Positions 7,926-16,485 of a stretch of 22,834 nucleotides of DNA are shown here, piece after piece; position 1 is the first letter of the stretch; each line of letters starts with the position of its first letter. Position numbers and translations under genes: made by a program. The notes under the pieces were generated by a model. That model ran no database searches. It had not been told where the DNA came from and saw only the letters and a list, made by a program, of their open reading frames with translations. This stretch comes from Bacteroidales bacterium (GTDB taxonomy: Bacteria > Bacteroidota > Bacteroidia > Bacteroidales > CG2-30-32-10). The DNA lies in the NCBI GenBank assembly GCA_035353855.1, contig DAOQAK010000061.1, forward strand, positions 1 through 22,834, in the 5' to 3' direction.

Positions 7926-9860
7926 TTAATGGCAATATTTTGTTATCGCCTCTGATGCCTCAGTACAACCTAACTTCATTGATTTTTCCCAGTCCTTACA
8001 TGCACCGGAAGTATCTTTAAGATTTAGCTTCGACATTCCGCTGAAATAATAACAACTGTAATCGTCAGGTTTCAGTTTCAAAGAATAATTAAAATCGTTA
8101 ATAGCATCTTTAAAATCATTTTTTAAATATCTGATTTCTCCTCTGTCTCTGTAATACTCAGCTTTGTAGGGGGTAAGAAGAATTGCATTATTCACATCAT
8201 TAATCGCTCCTTTAAGATCGCCGGTATTGGCTTTAAGCGATGCCCTGTTATTGAAAGCTTCAGCAAATTCAGGATTTAACTTTATTGCTTTATCATAATC
8301 GAGCATGGCTGATTTCTTATCGCCAAGCAAAACATGTACTATGCCTCTGTTGTTATATGCCTTTGCCATTGCAGGATCAAGCATTACAGCATGATTATAA
8401 TCATCCAGCGCACCTTTATAATCACCCATATCACTTCGTACATTGCCTCTGTCTATAAGCCCGAAAACAAAGTCAGGCTTTAGTTCCAATGCTTTTGTGA
8501 AATCCTGAAGCGAGCCTTGTAAATCACCTTTGGCTTTTTTTGCCTGACCTCTTATCCAGTATGCGTGAAAGATATTGGGATTCTTTTTTATCACATCAGT
8601 AAAAAGAACATCTCCATCTTTCCATACTTTAATGCGGGCATATGTTTGAAATGAAAACATTATTATGAAAACACAAAACAAGGTAATGATGGTATTTTTT
8701 ACCTGCTTTTTTTTAATATTTATAATTGATTGTACAGCGATAAAAAATAAACCGATGTAAGAAACATACGTATATCGGTCTGCTGTAATGGCGCTTCCTA
8801 CATGAACAATTTGCAACATAACAGAAATGGTGATAAGAAAAAAGAAAATGCCAAATATTATTTCCTTTAGCTTGGAACGGTTTCGAATCACTAACCATAC
8901 GATAATAAGCAGGAATGGGAGGGAGGCATAATAAGCCCATGTTAATGAACCATTCTGAGAGTTGGAAAAATAATACATAGCTGATAGGTTGAAAGGCGCT
9001 ACCATTTTTATTATGTAAAAAGCAATAGCATAAGAGCAAAGGAAAATTCTTTCAATGAAACCATTTGGTAAAGGAATGTCGGCGTTTGTTTCAATTGTTA
9101 GTTGCGACATTATTGCTATTATTCCAAATAGCAGCGCGAGAATAAAGAAAGGAACCTTTTCAAGCAATAATTTTGCATTGATCTTTCTCCCTTTATAAAA
9201 ATCGATAGCTATTAAAAGAACAGGTAATGTTACTGCCGCCGATTTTGAAAGAAGTGAAAAAATAAAAAGCAATACCGCCCCGATATAAAACTTTGCCTTC
9301 TTAAATTCAAGGTAACGCAAGTATAACATCAGTGAAAGCAAATAGAAAGTGGTATACAATAAATCTTTTCGCTCCGATATCCATGCTACGGATTCTACAT
9401 GCATGGGATGAATGGCAAACAATAATGAAACTAAAATTCCGGTTATTTTTTTTCCGCTGAGTCGTTCGGCAAGTATAAAAACGAGCCAGGTGTTCAGCAA
9501 GTGCAATGCTACATTTAGTATATGAAAAGGCAATGGATTTAATCCAAAACATTTGAATTCGATCAAATAAGTAAGCGTTGTTAAGGGATGATAGTTGCTA
9601 AAATAAAATGAAGAAAAAATAGCTTTTATTCTGTTTATACTGAAATCCCTGATAAAAGGGTTTTCCTGAATATAATAGTTATCGTCCCATGTTGCGAATC
9701 CATTAAATATTGCTTTTCTATAGATCAAAGCAGTGAATACCAAAATGAACAAAGGAGCCCATTTTAAAATGCCATTTGAAGAATATTCTTTATTTAAAGG
9801 TATTCTTTGTGAAGCGCTCTGTTTATTTTGTTTTATATTTTTCTTTTGTATCCCGGACAT
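7926..9860 (-). CDS. Multi-pass membrane protein with C-terminal TPRs (TMTC-like, GT-C fold)
   Basis: From the ATG at 9860 the product has 644 residues. The first 400 or so hold about ten hydrophobic segments with the sequence marks of TMTC/GT-C mannosyltransferase-like proteins: a first-loop Asp pair (WDDNYYI, Asp59-Asp60), HPLTTLTY near 91, and HPMHVESVAWISERKD from about 151. The C-terminal third (about 430-635) is six TPR units of 34 residues, such as AYNNRGIVHVLLGD. By family it may transfer a sugar from a lipid-linked donor to exported proteins, with the TPRs binding partners; the substrate is unknown. A TTG at 9905 would add 15 residues. I prefer the ATG, which is preceded by AGGA. The gene follows the ABC permease closely and is probably cotranscribed with it. 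Confidence 0.8.
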   Translation of the reverse strand: MSGIQKKNIKQNKQSASQRIPLNKEYSSNGILKWAPLFILVFTALIYRKAIFNGFATWDDNYYIQENPFIRDFSINRIKAIFSSFYFSNYHPLTTLTYLIEFKCFGLNPLPFHILNVALHLLNTWLVFILAERLSGKKITGILVSLLFAIHPMHVESVAWISERKDLLYTTFYLLSLMLYLRYLEFKKAKFYIGAVLLFIFSLLSKSAAVTLPVLLIAIDFYKGRKINAKLLLEKVPFFILALLFGIIAIMSQLTIETNADIPLPNGFIERIFLCSYAIAFYIIKMVAPFNLSAMYYFSNSQNGSLTWAYYASLPFLLIIVWLVIRNRSKLKEIIFGIFFFLITISVMLQIVHVGSAITADRYTYVSYIGLFFIAVQSIINIKKKQVKNTIITLFCVFIIMFSFQTYARIKVWKDGDVLFTDVIKKNPNIFHAYWIRGQAKKAKGDLQGSLQDFTKALELKPDFVFGLIDRGNVRSDMGDYKGALDDYNHAVMLDPAMAKAYNNRGIVHVLLGDKKSAMLDYDKAIKLNPEFAEAFNNRASLKANTGDLKGAINDVNNAILLTPYKAEYYRDRGEIRYLKNDFKDAINDFNYSLKLKPDDYSCYYFSGMSKLNLKDTSGACKDWEKSMKLGCTEASEAITKYCH

Positions 9861-9929
9861 TTTTCCTGGGTTTACGTTAGTTTCATCTTTTCTAAAAATG
9901 GTCAATACTATTCAGGTATAACTATACTT

Positions 9930-11270
9930 TTAACCTTTATATGTTATCCATTTCCAAAGTTCCTGGTAGTTCACTTTTTTACCATACATCAAAATTCCTG
10001 TTCTGTATATTTTCCCTGCGAGCCATGTGCAGAAAAGGAATCCGAGAATTAACATGGAGTAGGATAGAACCTGGTCGAGAATGGGAACTCCGAAAGGAAT
10101 ACGAATCATCATGATTATAGGTGAAGTAAAAGGAATTATCGAAAGCCAGAAAGCTACAGGTCCATTAGGATTGTTAATCACAAAATTACTCATGAGTAAA
10201 GCGAATACCAGCGGGATTGTTATGGGTAACATGAATTGTTGTGTGTCCGCTTCGCTGTCAACAGCAGAGCCAACAGCAGCAAATAATGCGGCATACAGCA
10301 AATATCCGAATAAGAAATAAAAAATAAATGCCATGATCATAACTCCAAAATTTATTGTAGATAAGGCTTTGAGAAAATCACGCATTCCCTCATTCTTGTA
10401 ATGATTGGCATTTAATTCATTTGCCTGTTCGTGAGAAATTATTTTACTATTTCCAATTAATGGGTTTTCGGTTTTATTCAATTTGAAAGTTTCAGGATAT
10501 GCACTTTGAACAACAGTATAAATCCCGAAAGTGAGAACTATCCATAGCAGGAATTGTGTAAGCCCAACCAATGCAATGCCGATAATTTTTCCCAACATAA
10601 GCTGAAAAGGTTTTACTGATGAAATGATTACTTCAATAATGCGGCTTGTTTTTTCTTCAATTACGCCACGCATAACTTGTGTTCCGAAAAGAAAAATAAA
10701 CATGTAAATCATAATGCCAGCAAACATTCCCAGTGCAGTGCTTACTTCAGTGCTGCTTTTTTCTTCAAAACCATTGCCCGAAAATTTGAAAAGATTCAGG
10801 TCAATATTTGTATTTATTGATTCGATGACTTCTTTACTGATACCGGAAGTTTTCAGATTTATTGCTTCCATTTCTTTTTTCAGAACGGTTTCGATATATG
10901 ATTTTACCGTAATACTGGGCTGACTTTTCTGATAATATAAAATTCCGGTTGATGGTTTTGAAACGAATTCTTCAGGTAAATACAAAACTGCATAATAACT
11001 GCTTGACTCGAGCGAATCCAAAACCTGGTCTTTTGTTTCGTTCAGGTATTCAAATTTAATATTATCGGTATCAGCAAATCGTTTATAAAATATTCCGCTA
11101 TCATCAACTACTGCTATAGTTTTTAATTCGTCCGACATCTGCGCTATATAAACCGGCACAATCATCATGGCTGCCATTAATATTGGACCGAGAATGGTCA
11201 TGATAATAAATGAGCGTTTTTTTACTCTTGATAAATATTCGCGGCTGATAATTATTGGAATTTTATTCAT
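9930..11270 (-). CDS. ABC-2 type exporter permease (NatB/YhaP-like)
   Basis: This 446-residue inner-membrane protein has the ABC2_membrane_3 layout. One N-terminal transmembrane helix (about 22-44, after the REYLSRVKKRSF lead) is followed by a large extracytoplasmic domain to about residue 180, then about six closely spaced helices. The signature stretch RGVIEEKTSRIIEVIISSVKP, near the first of the C-terminal helices, is typical of NatB-like sodium or drug exporters. It must work with the ATPase encoded just upstream, from which it is separated by 126 bases of repeat-like spacer. The exported substrate cannot be read from the sequence. Confidence 0.9.
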   Translation of the reverse strand: MNKIPIIISREYLSRVKKRSFIIMTILGPILMAAMMIVPVYIAQMSDELKTIAVVDDSGIFYKRFADTDNIKFEYLNETKDQVLDSLESSSYYAVLYLPEEFVSKPSTGILYYQKSQPSITVKSYIETVLKKEMEAINLKTSGISKEVIESINTNIDLNLFKFSGNGFEEKSSTEVSTALGMFAGIMIYMFIFLFGTQVMRGVIEEKTSRIIEVIISSVKPFQLMLGKIIGIALVGLTQFLLWIVLTFGIYTVVQSAYPETFKLNKTENPLIGNSKIISHEQANELNANHYKNEGMRDFLKALSTINFGVMIMAFIFYFLFGYLLYAALFAAVGSAVDSEADTQQFMLPITIPLVFALLMSNFVINNPNGPVAFWLSIIPFTSPIIMMIRIPFGVPILDQVLSYSMLILGFLFCTWLAGKIYRTGILMYGKKVNYQELWKWITYKG

Positions 11271-11370
11271 TGTTTATACTATTTGATTGTTCGATTGATA
11301 AATTGCTTGATGGCTGAAATTGTTAAATTGTTGCATTGTTGTTAAATGGTTAGATATTCATTATCTTTCC

Positions 11371-11402
11371 AATTAAACAATTGAATAGTTAAACAATTAA
11401 TC
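11371..11402. repeat. Degenerate octamer repeats, AATTAAAC type
   Basis: Four consecutive 8-base units AATTAAAC, AATTGAAT, AGTTAAAC and AATTAATC overlap the stop codon of the ABC ATPase. The neighbouring 11281-11350 also shows a loose 8-base rhythm of AACAA words on the minus strand. Confidence 0.5.
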
Positions 11403-12323
11403 AGTTTTGAAATCACCTTCAACCTGCGATATAAAAATATCATTCATGCTAGGTATGATTTCGTGAAATGACAGTATTTGTGCAAATGGCAGAATGGAAT
11501 GTATCAGCTCGTTCTGGGATATTCCTTTGTTGGTTTTGATTTTTATCCTGGTGATCTCTCCTTCCGGTTTTTCTTCTATCAGCTTGAATTTGCCATTCAT
11601 TATGGTTTCCAGGTTACCTGAAAAGTTTTCAAGTTCGAATTCGTAAATATCAGTTTTGAATTGTTTGCGAATATCTTTCACACTTCCGTCTAATATCTTT
11701 TTTGATTTATTGATAAGAGCAATATCGTCGCATAGCTCTTCAACAGAAGCCATATTATGAGTAGAGAAAATAATTGTAGCGCCGTTTTTTCTTAGCGTAA
11801 GGATTTCATCTCTCAGTAAATTCACATTAATAGGGTCAAATCCACTGAATGGTTCATCAAATATCAATAGTTTGGGTTCATGAAGTATGGTAACAATGAA
11901 CTGAACTTTTTGCTGCATACCTTTGGAAAGCTCTTCAACCTTGCGATTCCACCATGCCTGGATCTCGAATTTTTCAAACCAGTATTTCAGTTTTGTTAAT
12001 GCGTCTCTTTTTGAAAGACCTTTTAATTGAGCCAGGTATAAAGCCTGTTCACCTACTTTCATTTTCTTGTATAAGCCTCGTTCTTCAGGAAGATACCCGA
12101 TTTGTTCAACGTGTTTCGAATTTAATTTCTCGCCGTTAAAGAATATTTCCCCTTCATCAGGACCCGTGATCTGGTTGATAATTCGGATAAGCGTGGTTTT
12201 TCCTGCGCCATTCGGGCCAAGTAAACCAAAAATACTTTGTAGCGGAACGGAAATACCTACCTTGTCGAGAGCAGTATGATTGGCAAACCGCTTACTAACA
12301 TTTACTGCTTGAAAAATATCCAT
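11397..12323 (-). CDS. ABC transporter ATP-binding protein (NatA/YhaQ-like)
   Basis: This 308-residue nucleotide-binding subunit powers the adjacent permease. Walker A is GPNGAGKTT at 36-44, the Q-loop region reads YLPEERGLY at 77-85 as in the NatA group, the ABC signature is LSKGMQQ at 132-138, and Walker B is LLIFDEP at 152-158, followed by FSGFDP and the H-loop FSTHNM. A C-terminal DUF4162-like domain (about 215-308) is present. It is separated from dnaJ by a terminator, so it probably has its own promoter; TAATTTCG lies near 12350 on the minus strand, one mismatch from the -7 consensus. The stop codon lies in a period-8 repeat. Confidence 0.94.
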   Translation of the reverse strand: MDIFQAVNVSKRFANHTALDKVGISVPLQSIFGLLGPNGAGKTTLIRIINQITGPDEGEIFFNGEKLNSKHVEQIGYLPEERGLYKKMKVGEQALYLAQLKGLSKRDALTKLKYWFEKFEIQAWWNRKVEELSKGMQQKVQFIVTILHEPKLLIFDEPFSGFDPINVNLLRDEILTLRKNGATIIFSTHNMASVEELCDDIALINKSKKILDGSVKDIRKQFKTDIYEFELENFSGNLETIMNGKFKLIEEKPEGEITRIKIKTNKGISQNELIHSILPFAQILSFHEIIPSMNDIFISQVEGDFKTD

Positions 12324-12372
12324 TCTGATTTTTATTTATTGCGAAATTAAAAAAAATCATAATACATGTTCC

Positions 12373-12405
12373 TAAATAAAAAACGCTACCGGTTTCCCTG
12401 TAGCG
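12373..12405 (-). terminator. Terminator of the grpE-dnaJ unit
   Basis: On the minus strand CGCTAC and GTAGCG (12384-12405) form a stem with inner GG/CC pairs and a GAAA loop, followed by TTTTTTATTT. It lies about 70 bases after the dnaJ stop and before the ABC ATPase start. Confidence 0.85.
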
Positions 12406-12418
12406 CTATTTCTATATT

Positions 12419-12450
12419 AATTAAACAATTTGATCATTTAACTCATTTGT
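12419..12450. repeat. Degenerate octamer repeats downstream of dnaJ
   Basis: Four 8-base units read AATTAAAC, AATTTGAT, CATTTAAC and TCATTTGT. They share the period and part of the consensus of the repeat at 11371-11402. The stretch is non-coding, between dnaJ and its terminator. Confidence 0.45.
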
Positions 12451-12473
12451 CAATTAAATACTATAATTCCCAA

Positions 12474-13628
12474 CTATTCATGCTTAAACATTTCTCTCAT
12501 GCGTTCAAAGAAATTCTTGTCCTTATGCCCGGGAGTGGGTTTAAAATTAGGTGAATTCTGAAGTTTCTCCAGCATGGCTTTTTCTTCTTTAGTTAAATTT
12601 TGCGGAGTCCATACATTAATGTTTACAAGCAAATCGCCTCGTGAATAAGAGTTCAGTGAAGGCAACCCTTTTCCTTTCAATCGTAATACTTTTCCTGCTT
12701 GTGTACCTGCCTCAATTTTAACCCGTGCTTTGCCTTCAACAGTAGGGACTTCAATAGTGGTACCTAATGCTGCTTCGGGAATAGTGATGTAATGTTCATA
12801 TAACAGGTTGTCGCCATCGCGTATCAGTTCAGGGTGTTCAGCTTCTTCAATAACAACTATCAGGTCGCCGGGGACACCACCGCGGGCTGCAGCATTTCCT
12901 TTTCCGCTAACCGAAAGCTGCATGCCTTCAGCAACACCTGCAGGGATATTTAATGATATGATTTCTTCGCCTTTAACAATACCGTTTCCAAAGCAGGTAT
13001 TGCATTTATTGGTAATGGTATGTCCTTCGCCACCGCATTGAGGACAGGCAGATGCGGTCTGCATCTGGCCAAGGAAAGTATTGGTTACTCTTGTAACCTG
13101 TCCGGTTCCCCTGCAAGTAGAACATGTGGAATACGATGAACCGCCTTTAGCACCGGTTCCACTACAATCGGAACAGCTTATATATTTATTTACTTTTATC
13201 TTTTTTTCAACGCCTTTAAGAATATCTTCAAGGGTGAGTTTTACTTTGACGCGCAAATTTGTTCCTCTGTTAACCCTGCGTCCGCCACGTCCACCACGTG
13301 AACTGAAACCTCCTCCTCCGAACATATCGCCGAAAATATCACCGAAATGGCTGAAAATATCATCCATATTCATGCCTGCACCGCTGAATCCTGCGCCATT
13401 TCCAAGTCCTGCATGTCCAAACTGATCGTATTTCTGTCTTTTTTCGGGATTGCTTAAAACTTCGTATGCCTCGGCAGCTTCTTTAAATTTTTCTTCAGCG
13501 GCTTTATTTCCTGGGTTTTTATCGGGATGGTATTTTAAGGCCATCTGCCGGTATGCTTTTTTAAGTTCGGCTTCGCCGGCATTCTTAGTAACACCCAGTA
13601 TTTCGTAATAATCTCTTTTCGTTGTCAT
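12474..13628 (-). CDS. dnaJ: Chaperone protein DnaJ (Hsp40)
   Basis: This 384-residue co-chaperone stimulates the DnaK ATPase and delivers substrate proteins. The J domain spans about 1-70 with HPD at 34-36. A Gly/Phe-rich linker follows (about 75-120, with GGGGFSSRGGRGGRR). The zinc-finger domain has all four CxxCxGxG motifs (CSDCSGTG, CSTCRGTG, CPQCGGEG, CNTCFGNG; about 155-230), and the C-terminal substrate-binding domains end in FFERMREMFKHE. The length is standard. It lies 19 bases after grpE and is almost certainly cotranscribed with it. dnaK is not in the window. Confidence 0.98.
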   Translation of the reverse strand: MTTKRDYYEILGVTKNAGEAELKKAYRQMALKYHPDKNPGNKAAEEKFKEAAEAYEVLSNPEKRQKYDQFGHAGLGNGAGFSGAGMNMDDIFSHFGDIFGDMFGGGGFSSRGGRGGRRVNRGTNLRVKVKLTLEDILKGVEKKIKVNKYISCSDCSGTGAKGGSSYSTCSTCRGTGQVTRVTNTFLGQMQTASACPQCGGEGHTITNKCNTCFGNGIVKGEEIISLNIPAGVAEGMQLSVSGKGNAAARGGVPGDLIVVIEEAEHPELIRDGDNLLYEHYITIPEAALGTTIEVPTVEGKARVKIEAGTQAGKVLRLKGKGLPSLNSYSRGDLLVNINVWTPQNLTKEEKAMLEKLQNSPNFKPTPGHKDKNFFERMREMFKHE

Positions 13629-13647
13629 TTTAATGTTTTTTGTAGCT

Positions 13648-14241
13648 TTATTCAGCTACTATTACTTTAGCATAACGTATTACTTTTCCATTCAGAAGGT
13701 ATCCTTTTTCAACCACATCTACTACTTTGCCTTTCTGTTCATCGTTTTCAGAAGGAATGGTGGTAACCGCTTCATGAAAATCGGTATTGAATGATTCGCC
13801 TAATGTTTTAATATCTTCTATTCCTTTTTGTGTAAGGATATTTTTGAATTTAAGATAAATCAGGTTGATACCTTCGAGTGAAGAATTATCAGGCTGGTCT
13901 TTCATTGAAGTAATAGCGCGTTCCAGGTCGTCAATAACAGGTAATAATGTTTTAATGATATCTTCTGATGCTGTTTTAATCAGGTCAATTCTTTCTTTAA
14001 GTGTACGTTTCCTGTAATTATCAAATTCAGAATATAAGCGAAGAAACCGGTCGTTTAACTCTGCATATTTTTCTTCGGGAGTTGCTTCTTTTTTTTCTGG
14101 TTCTTTATTATTTTCTTCGGTCAACTGTTCCGTATTTTCTTGTGCCTGATTGTCAGATACGGGTTTTTCTTCTATCGCTTCGATATTTTCTTTTTCTGAA
14201 ATTTCTTCTTTATTCCCTTTCTTCTTATTCATTTTCAGCAT
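13648..14241 (-). CDS. grpE: Nucleotide exchange factor GrpE
   Basis: GrpE (197 residues) releases ADP from DnaK. The first 60 residues are charged and Glu/Lys-rich, as is usual for the disordered start. A long helix follows (LNDRFLRLYSEFDNYRKRTLKE, about 65-88) and the chain ends with the beta domain, in which FNTDFHEAVTTIP and KGYLLNGKVIRYAKVIVAE are the family hallmarks. An ATG three codons in (14232) is an equally possible start. A perfect -7 box stands about 93 bases upstream, and no CIRCE element (TTAGCACTC-N9-GAGTGCTAA) is present in the leader. Confidence 0.97.
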   Translation of the reverse strand: MLKMNKKKGNKEEISEKENIEAIEEKPVSDNQAQENTEQLTEENNKEPEKKEATPEEKYAELNDRFLRLYSEFDNYRKRTLKERIDLIKTASEDIIKTLLPVIDDLERAITSMKDQPDNSSLEGINLIYLKFKNILTQKGIEDIKTLGESFNTDFHEAVTTIPSENDEQKGKVVDVVEKGYLLNGKVIRYAKVIVAE

Positions 14242-14333
14242 GTTTTTTATATTGATACATATTTTTTCGGAAAATTCCCGACTGAAATAACAAATAACCT
14301 GCCAATGGATTATGGCTGGTCATTTTGTCATTG

Positions 14334-14341
14334 CAAAAGTA
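14334..14341 (-). promoter_or_regulatory. -7 promoter box of grpE-dnaJ
   Basis: The minus strand reads TACTTTTG, a perfect TAnnTTTG. The transcript would have a leader of about 85 bases that includes the near-palindrome TCGGGAATTTTCCGA. The box overlies the spacer just before the TlpA-like gene's end, so grpE can start independently of it. Confidence 0.5.
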
Positions 14342-14360
14342 ATATTTTAATTATGAATTT

Positions 14361-14912
14361 TTACTTTTCGAGAAGCTCGTTAAGTTTTGCTTCCAGGTCT
14401 TTTCCCCTTAGATTTTTTGCAAGAACAACACCGTTCTTGTCGATTAAGAAATTAGAAGGAATAAGAGTTATTCCATAATTAAGGGCAGCTTCGTTACTCC
14501 AGAATTTCAGATCGCTTACATGGTATGGCCATTTAAGGCTGTCTTTCGCAATGGCATTTTTCCAGGCGGTTTTATCTTTATCAAGCGAGACGCTGAATAC
14601 AGTAAACCCTTTACATTTCACTTTTTTGAATTTCTCATCTTTGAATTTTTTGTATGCAGCAACAACAGTAGGGTTTTCACGGCGGCAGGGTCCACACCAT
14701 GATGCCCAGAAATCAACAAGTATCAATTTGTTTTTTATAGAAAAAAGAGAAACCATCGAATCGTTTGGATTTTTCATGCTGATGTTTGGAACGGTGTCGC
14801 CAACATTAATATCTTTTTTCATAAGTTCCCTGTTATCGGGAGTATTGAATGCATATAGACTAAAAACTATTGCCAGTACTATTAATGACGAGAAGAAAAA
14901 TATACGTTTCAT
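14361..14912 (-). CDS. TlpA/ResA-like thioredoxin-fold protein, exported
   Basis: The 183-residue protein starts with a hydrophobic export segment (MKRIFFF..., about 1-22). It continues with a redoxin/AhpC-TSA thioredoxin fold that carries WCGPC (Cys73 and Cys76) after LILVDFWAS, and a cis-Pro loop in LIPSNFLID. It probably acts as a thiol-disulphide reductase in the periplasm or at the membrane, for example in cytochrome c maturation or disulphide repair; the partner is unknown. It lacks the extra N-terminal DUF4369 domain common in larger Bacteroidetes relatives. It follows murA after a 199-base spacer containing a promoter box and an inverted repeat. Confidence 0.9.
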   Translation of the reverse strand: MKRIFFFSSLIVLAIVFSLYAFNTPDNRELMKKDINVGDTVPNISMKNPNDSMVSLFSIKNKLILVDFWASWCGPCRRENPTVVAAYKKFKDEKFKKVKCKGFTVFSVSLDKDKTAWKNAIAKDSLKWPYHVSDLKFWSNEAALNYGITLIPSNFLIDKNGVVLAKNLRGKDLEAKLNELLEK

Positions 14913-14955
14913 CTGTTTAAATTTTAAGTTTTTATAGTTACTCGCTCACACTTCC

Positions 14956-15069
14956 GATATTCATCGGAGCGCAACACGGGCTTGCTCGTGAATATCCATG
15001 CTTAATTTTTTACTACACTTATTTTAATAATTCTGTTTGGTGTAAATTTTTCATTTGCATGGATATTTC
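14956..15069. repeat. Interlocking inverted repeats in the leader of the TlpA-like gene
   Basis: GATATTCA (14956-14963) is inverted at TGAATATC (14989-14996). The overlapping GAATATCCATGC (14990-15001) is inverted, with one extra T, at GCATGGATATTTC (15057-15069). The middle copy can pair with either side but not both. A small hairpin, CACG/CGTG, lies between. Confidence 0.55.
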
Positions 15070-15085
15070 ATAAAATTATTTTTTG

Positions 15086-15093
15086 CAAATATA
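15086..15093 (-). promoter_or_regulatory. -7 promoter box ahead of the TlpA-like gene
   Basis: The minus strand reads TATATTTG, a perfect TAnnTTTG, just after the murA stop. It would give a leader of about 165 bases that contains the interlocking inverted repeats. Confidence 0.5.
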
Positions 15094-15111
15094 CGAAGAA
15101 TCATGCCTGAT

Positions 15112-16419
15112 TTATGCGATACGTTTAATATTTGCACCCAATGCTCTCAGGCGTTCATCAATATGCTGATAACCCCGGTCTATCTGTTCGATATTGTGAA
15201 TAATGCTTTTGCCTTCGGCTGATAGTGCAGCAATAAGCAGTGATACTCCAGCACGTATGTCAGGCGATACCATGCTGATGCCCCGAAGCGGGAATTGCCT
15301 GTTAAGTCCAATGACTGTTGCACGGTGTGGGTCGCAGAGGATGATTTGTGCGCCCATGTCGATTAATTTATCAACGAAAAACAAACGGCTTTCAAACATT
15401 TTCTGATGTATCAATACGCTGCCTTTGGCTTGTGTGGCAACAACCAGTACTACACTTAACAGGTCGGGGGTAAAGCCCGGCCAGATAGCATCGGCAATGG
15501 TCAGGATGGAGCCATCAATAAAAGTTTCTATTTCATATTGTTTTTGTGATGGAATATAAATATCATCATTTCTGCGTTCGAATTTTATTCCTAGTTTTTT
15601 GAAAACATCAGGAATAACGCCAAGTTCATCGTATGCTGTATTTTTTATGGTGATCTCCGATTTTGTCATGGCTGCCAGTCCTATGAAACTTCCTATTTCA
15701 ATCATATCGGGAAGTAGCCTGTGTTCTGTACCTCCAAGATAATCAACACCGCCAATAGTAATTAAATTAGAACCGATACCTGAAATTTTTGCACCCATGC
15801 GGTTAAGCATTTTGCAGAGCTGTTGCAGGTAAGGCTCGCAGGCTGCATTATAAATAGTAGTTACTCCTTCAGCCATAACTGCTGCCATCACTATGTTTGC
15901 AGTTCCTGTAACCGAAGCTTCGTCGAGCAGCATATAAGCTCCCTTAAGTTTTTTAGCTTCTACTTCAAAAAAATCTTCTCCTTGTTTAAATTTCAATTCG
16001 GCGCCTAATTTCTGCAAACCGATGAAATGTGTATCAATACGGCGGCGCCCGATTTTGTCGCCACCGGGTTTTGGAATAAATCCTTTGCCAAACCTTGCAA
16101 GCAGCGGACCTAAAATCATCACTGAGCCGCGCAGACTTGTTGCCTGTTTTATGAAATCATCGCTCATCATGTAATCGAGATTGATGTCATCAGCCTGGAA
16201 AGAATATGTATCGTTGTTTATTTTTTTTGTTTTTACACCAAGCGAAGCAAGGAGTTCAATAAGCTTATTGATGTCGCGAATATCGGGAATGTTGCTGATG
16301 GTAACTTTTTCGGGAGTTAACAGCGTAGCGCAGATTACCTGTAATGCTTCGTTTTTTGCACCCTGCGGAATAATTTCCCCTTTTAGTTTATGTCCGCCAA
16401 TAACTTCAAATGAACTCAT
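15112..16419 (-). CDS. murA: UDP-N-acetylglucosamine 1-carboxyvinyltransferase MurA
   Basis: MurA (435 residues) transfers enolpyruvate from PEP to UDP-GlcNAc, the first committed step of peptidoglycan synthesis in the cytoplasm. Lys22-Asn23 (QGAKNEALQ), the general-base region FTPDLLS and the DIRAGVSLL arginine motif are all present. The loop that in E. coli reads PGGC115 is PGGDKIG here, so Asp121 replaces the reactive cysteine. The start is the ATG at 16419, which puts the catalytic lysine at 22 as in E. coli; a TTG at 16446 would add nine residues and is less likely. The gene follows the DUF4290 gene, a pairing I recall as usual in Bacteroidota. Confidence 0.97.
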   Translation of the reverse strand: MSSFEVIGGHKLKGEIIPQGAKNEALQVICATLLTPEKVTISNIPDIRDINKLIELLASLGVKTKKINNDTYSFQADDINLDYMMSDDFIKQATSLRGSVMILGPLLARFGKGFIPKPGGDKIGRRRIDTHFIGLQKLGAELKFKQGEDFFEVEAKKLKGAYMLLDEASVTGTANIVMAAVMAEGVTTIYNAACEPYLQQLCKMLNRMGAKISGIGSNLITIGGVDYLGGTEHRLLPDMIEIGSFIGLAAMTKSEITIKNTAYDELGVIPDVFKKLGIKFERRNDDIYIPSQKQYEIETFIDGSILTIADAIWPGFTPDLLSVVLVVATQAKGSVLIHQKMFESRLFFVDKLIDMGAQIILCDPHRATVIGLNRQFPLRGISMVSPDIRAGVSLLIAALSAEGKSIIHNIEQIDRGYQHIDERLRALGANIKRIA

Positions 16420-16485
16420 ATCAGATAAGTTTGAAATTCGTTGCAAGATAAGAAAAATCTTTGTGAAAAAAAGTTAAGAAATTAG

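Noticed and set aside
13081..13425. 114-codon plus-strand frame, Pro-rich
   Set aside because: It is the antisense shadow of the DnaJ Gly-rich linker and zinc-finger region.
14242..14360. Search for a CIRCE heat-shock operator before grpE
   Set aside because: No TTAGCACTC/GAGTGCTAA pair is present; only a short near-palindrome was found.
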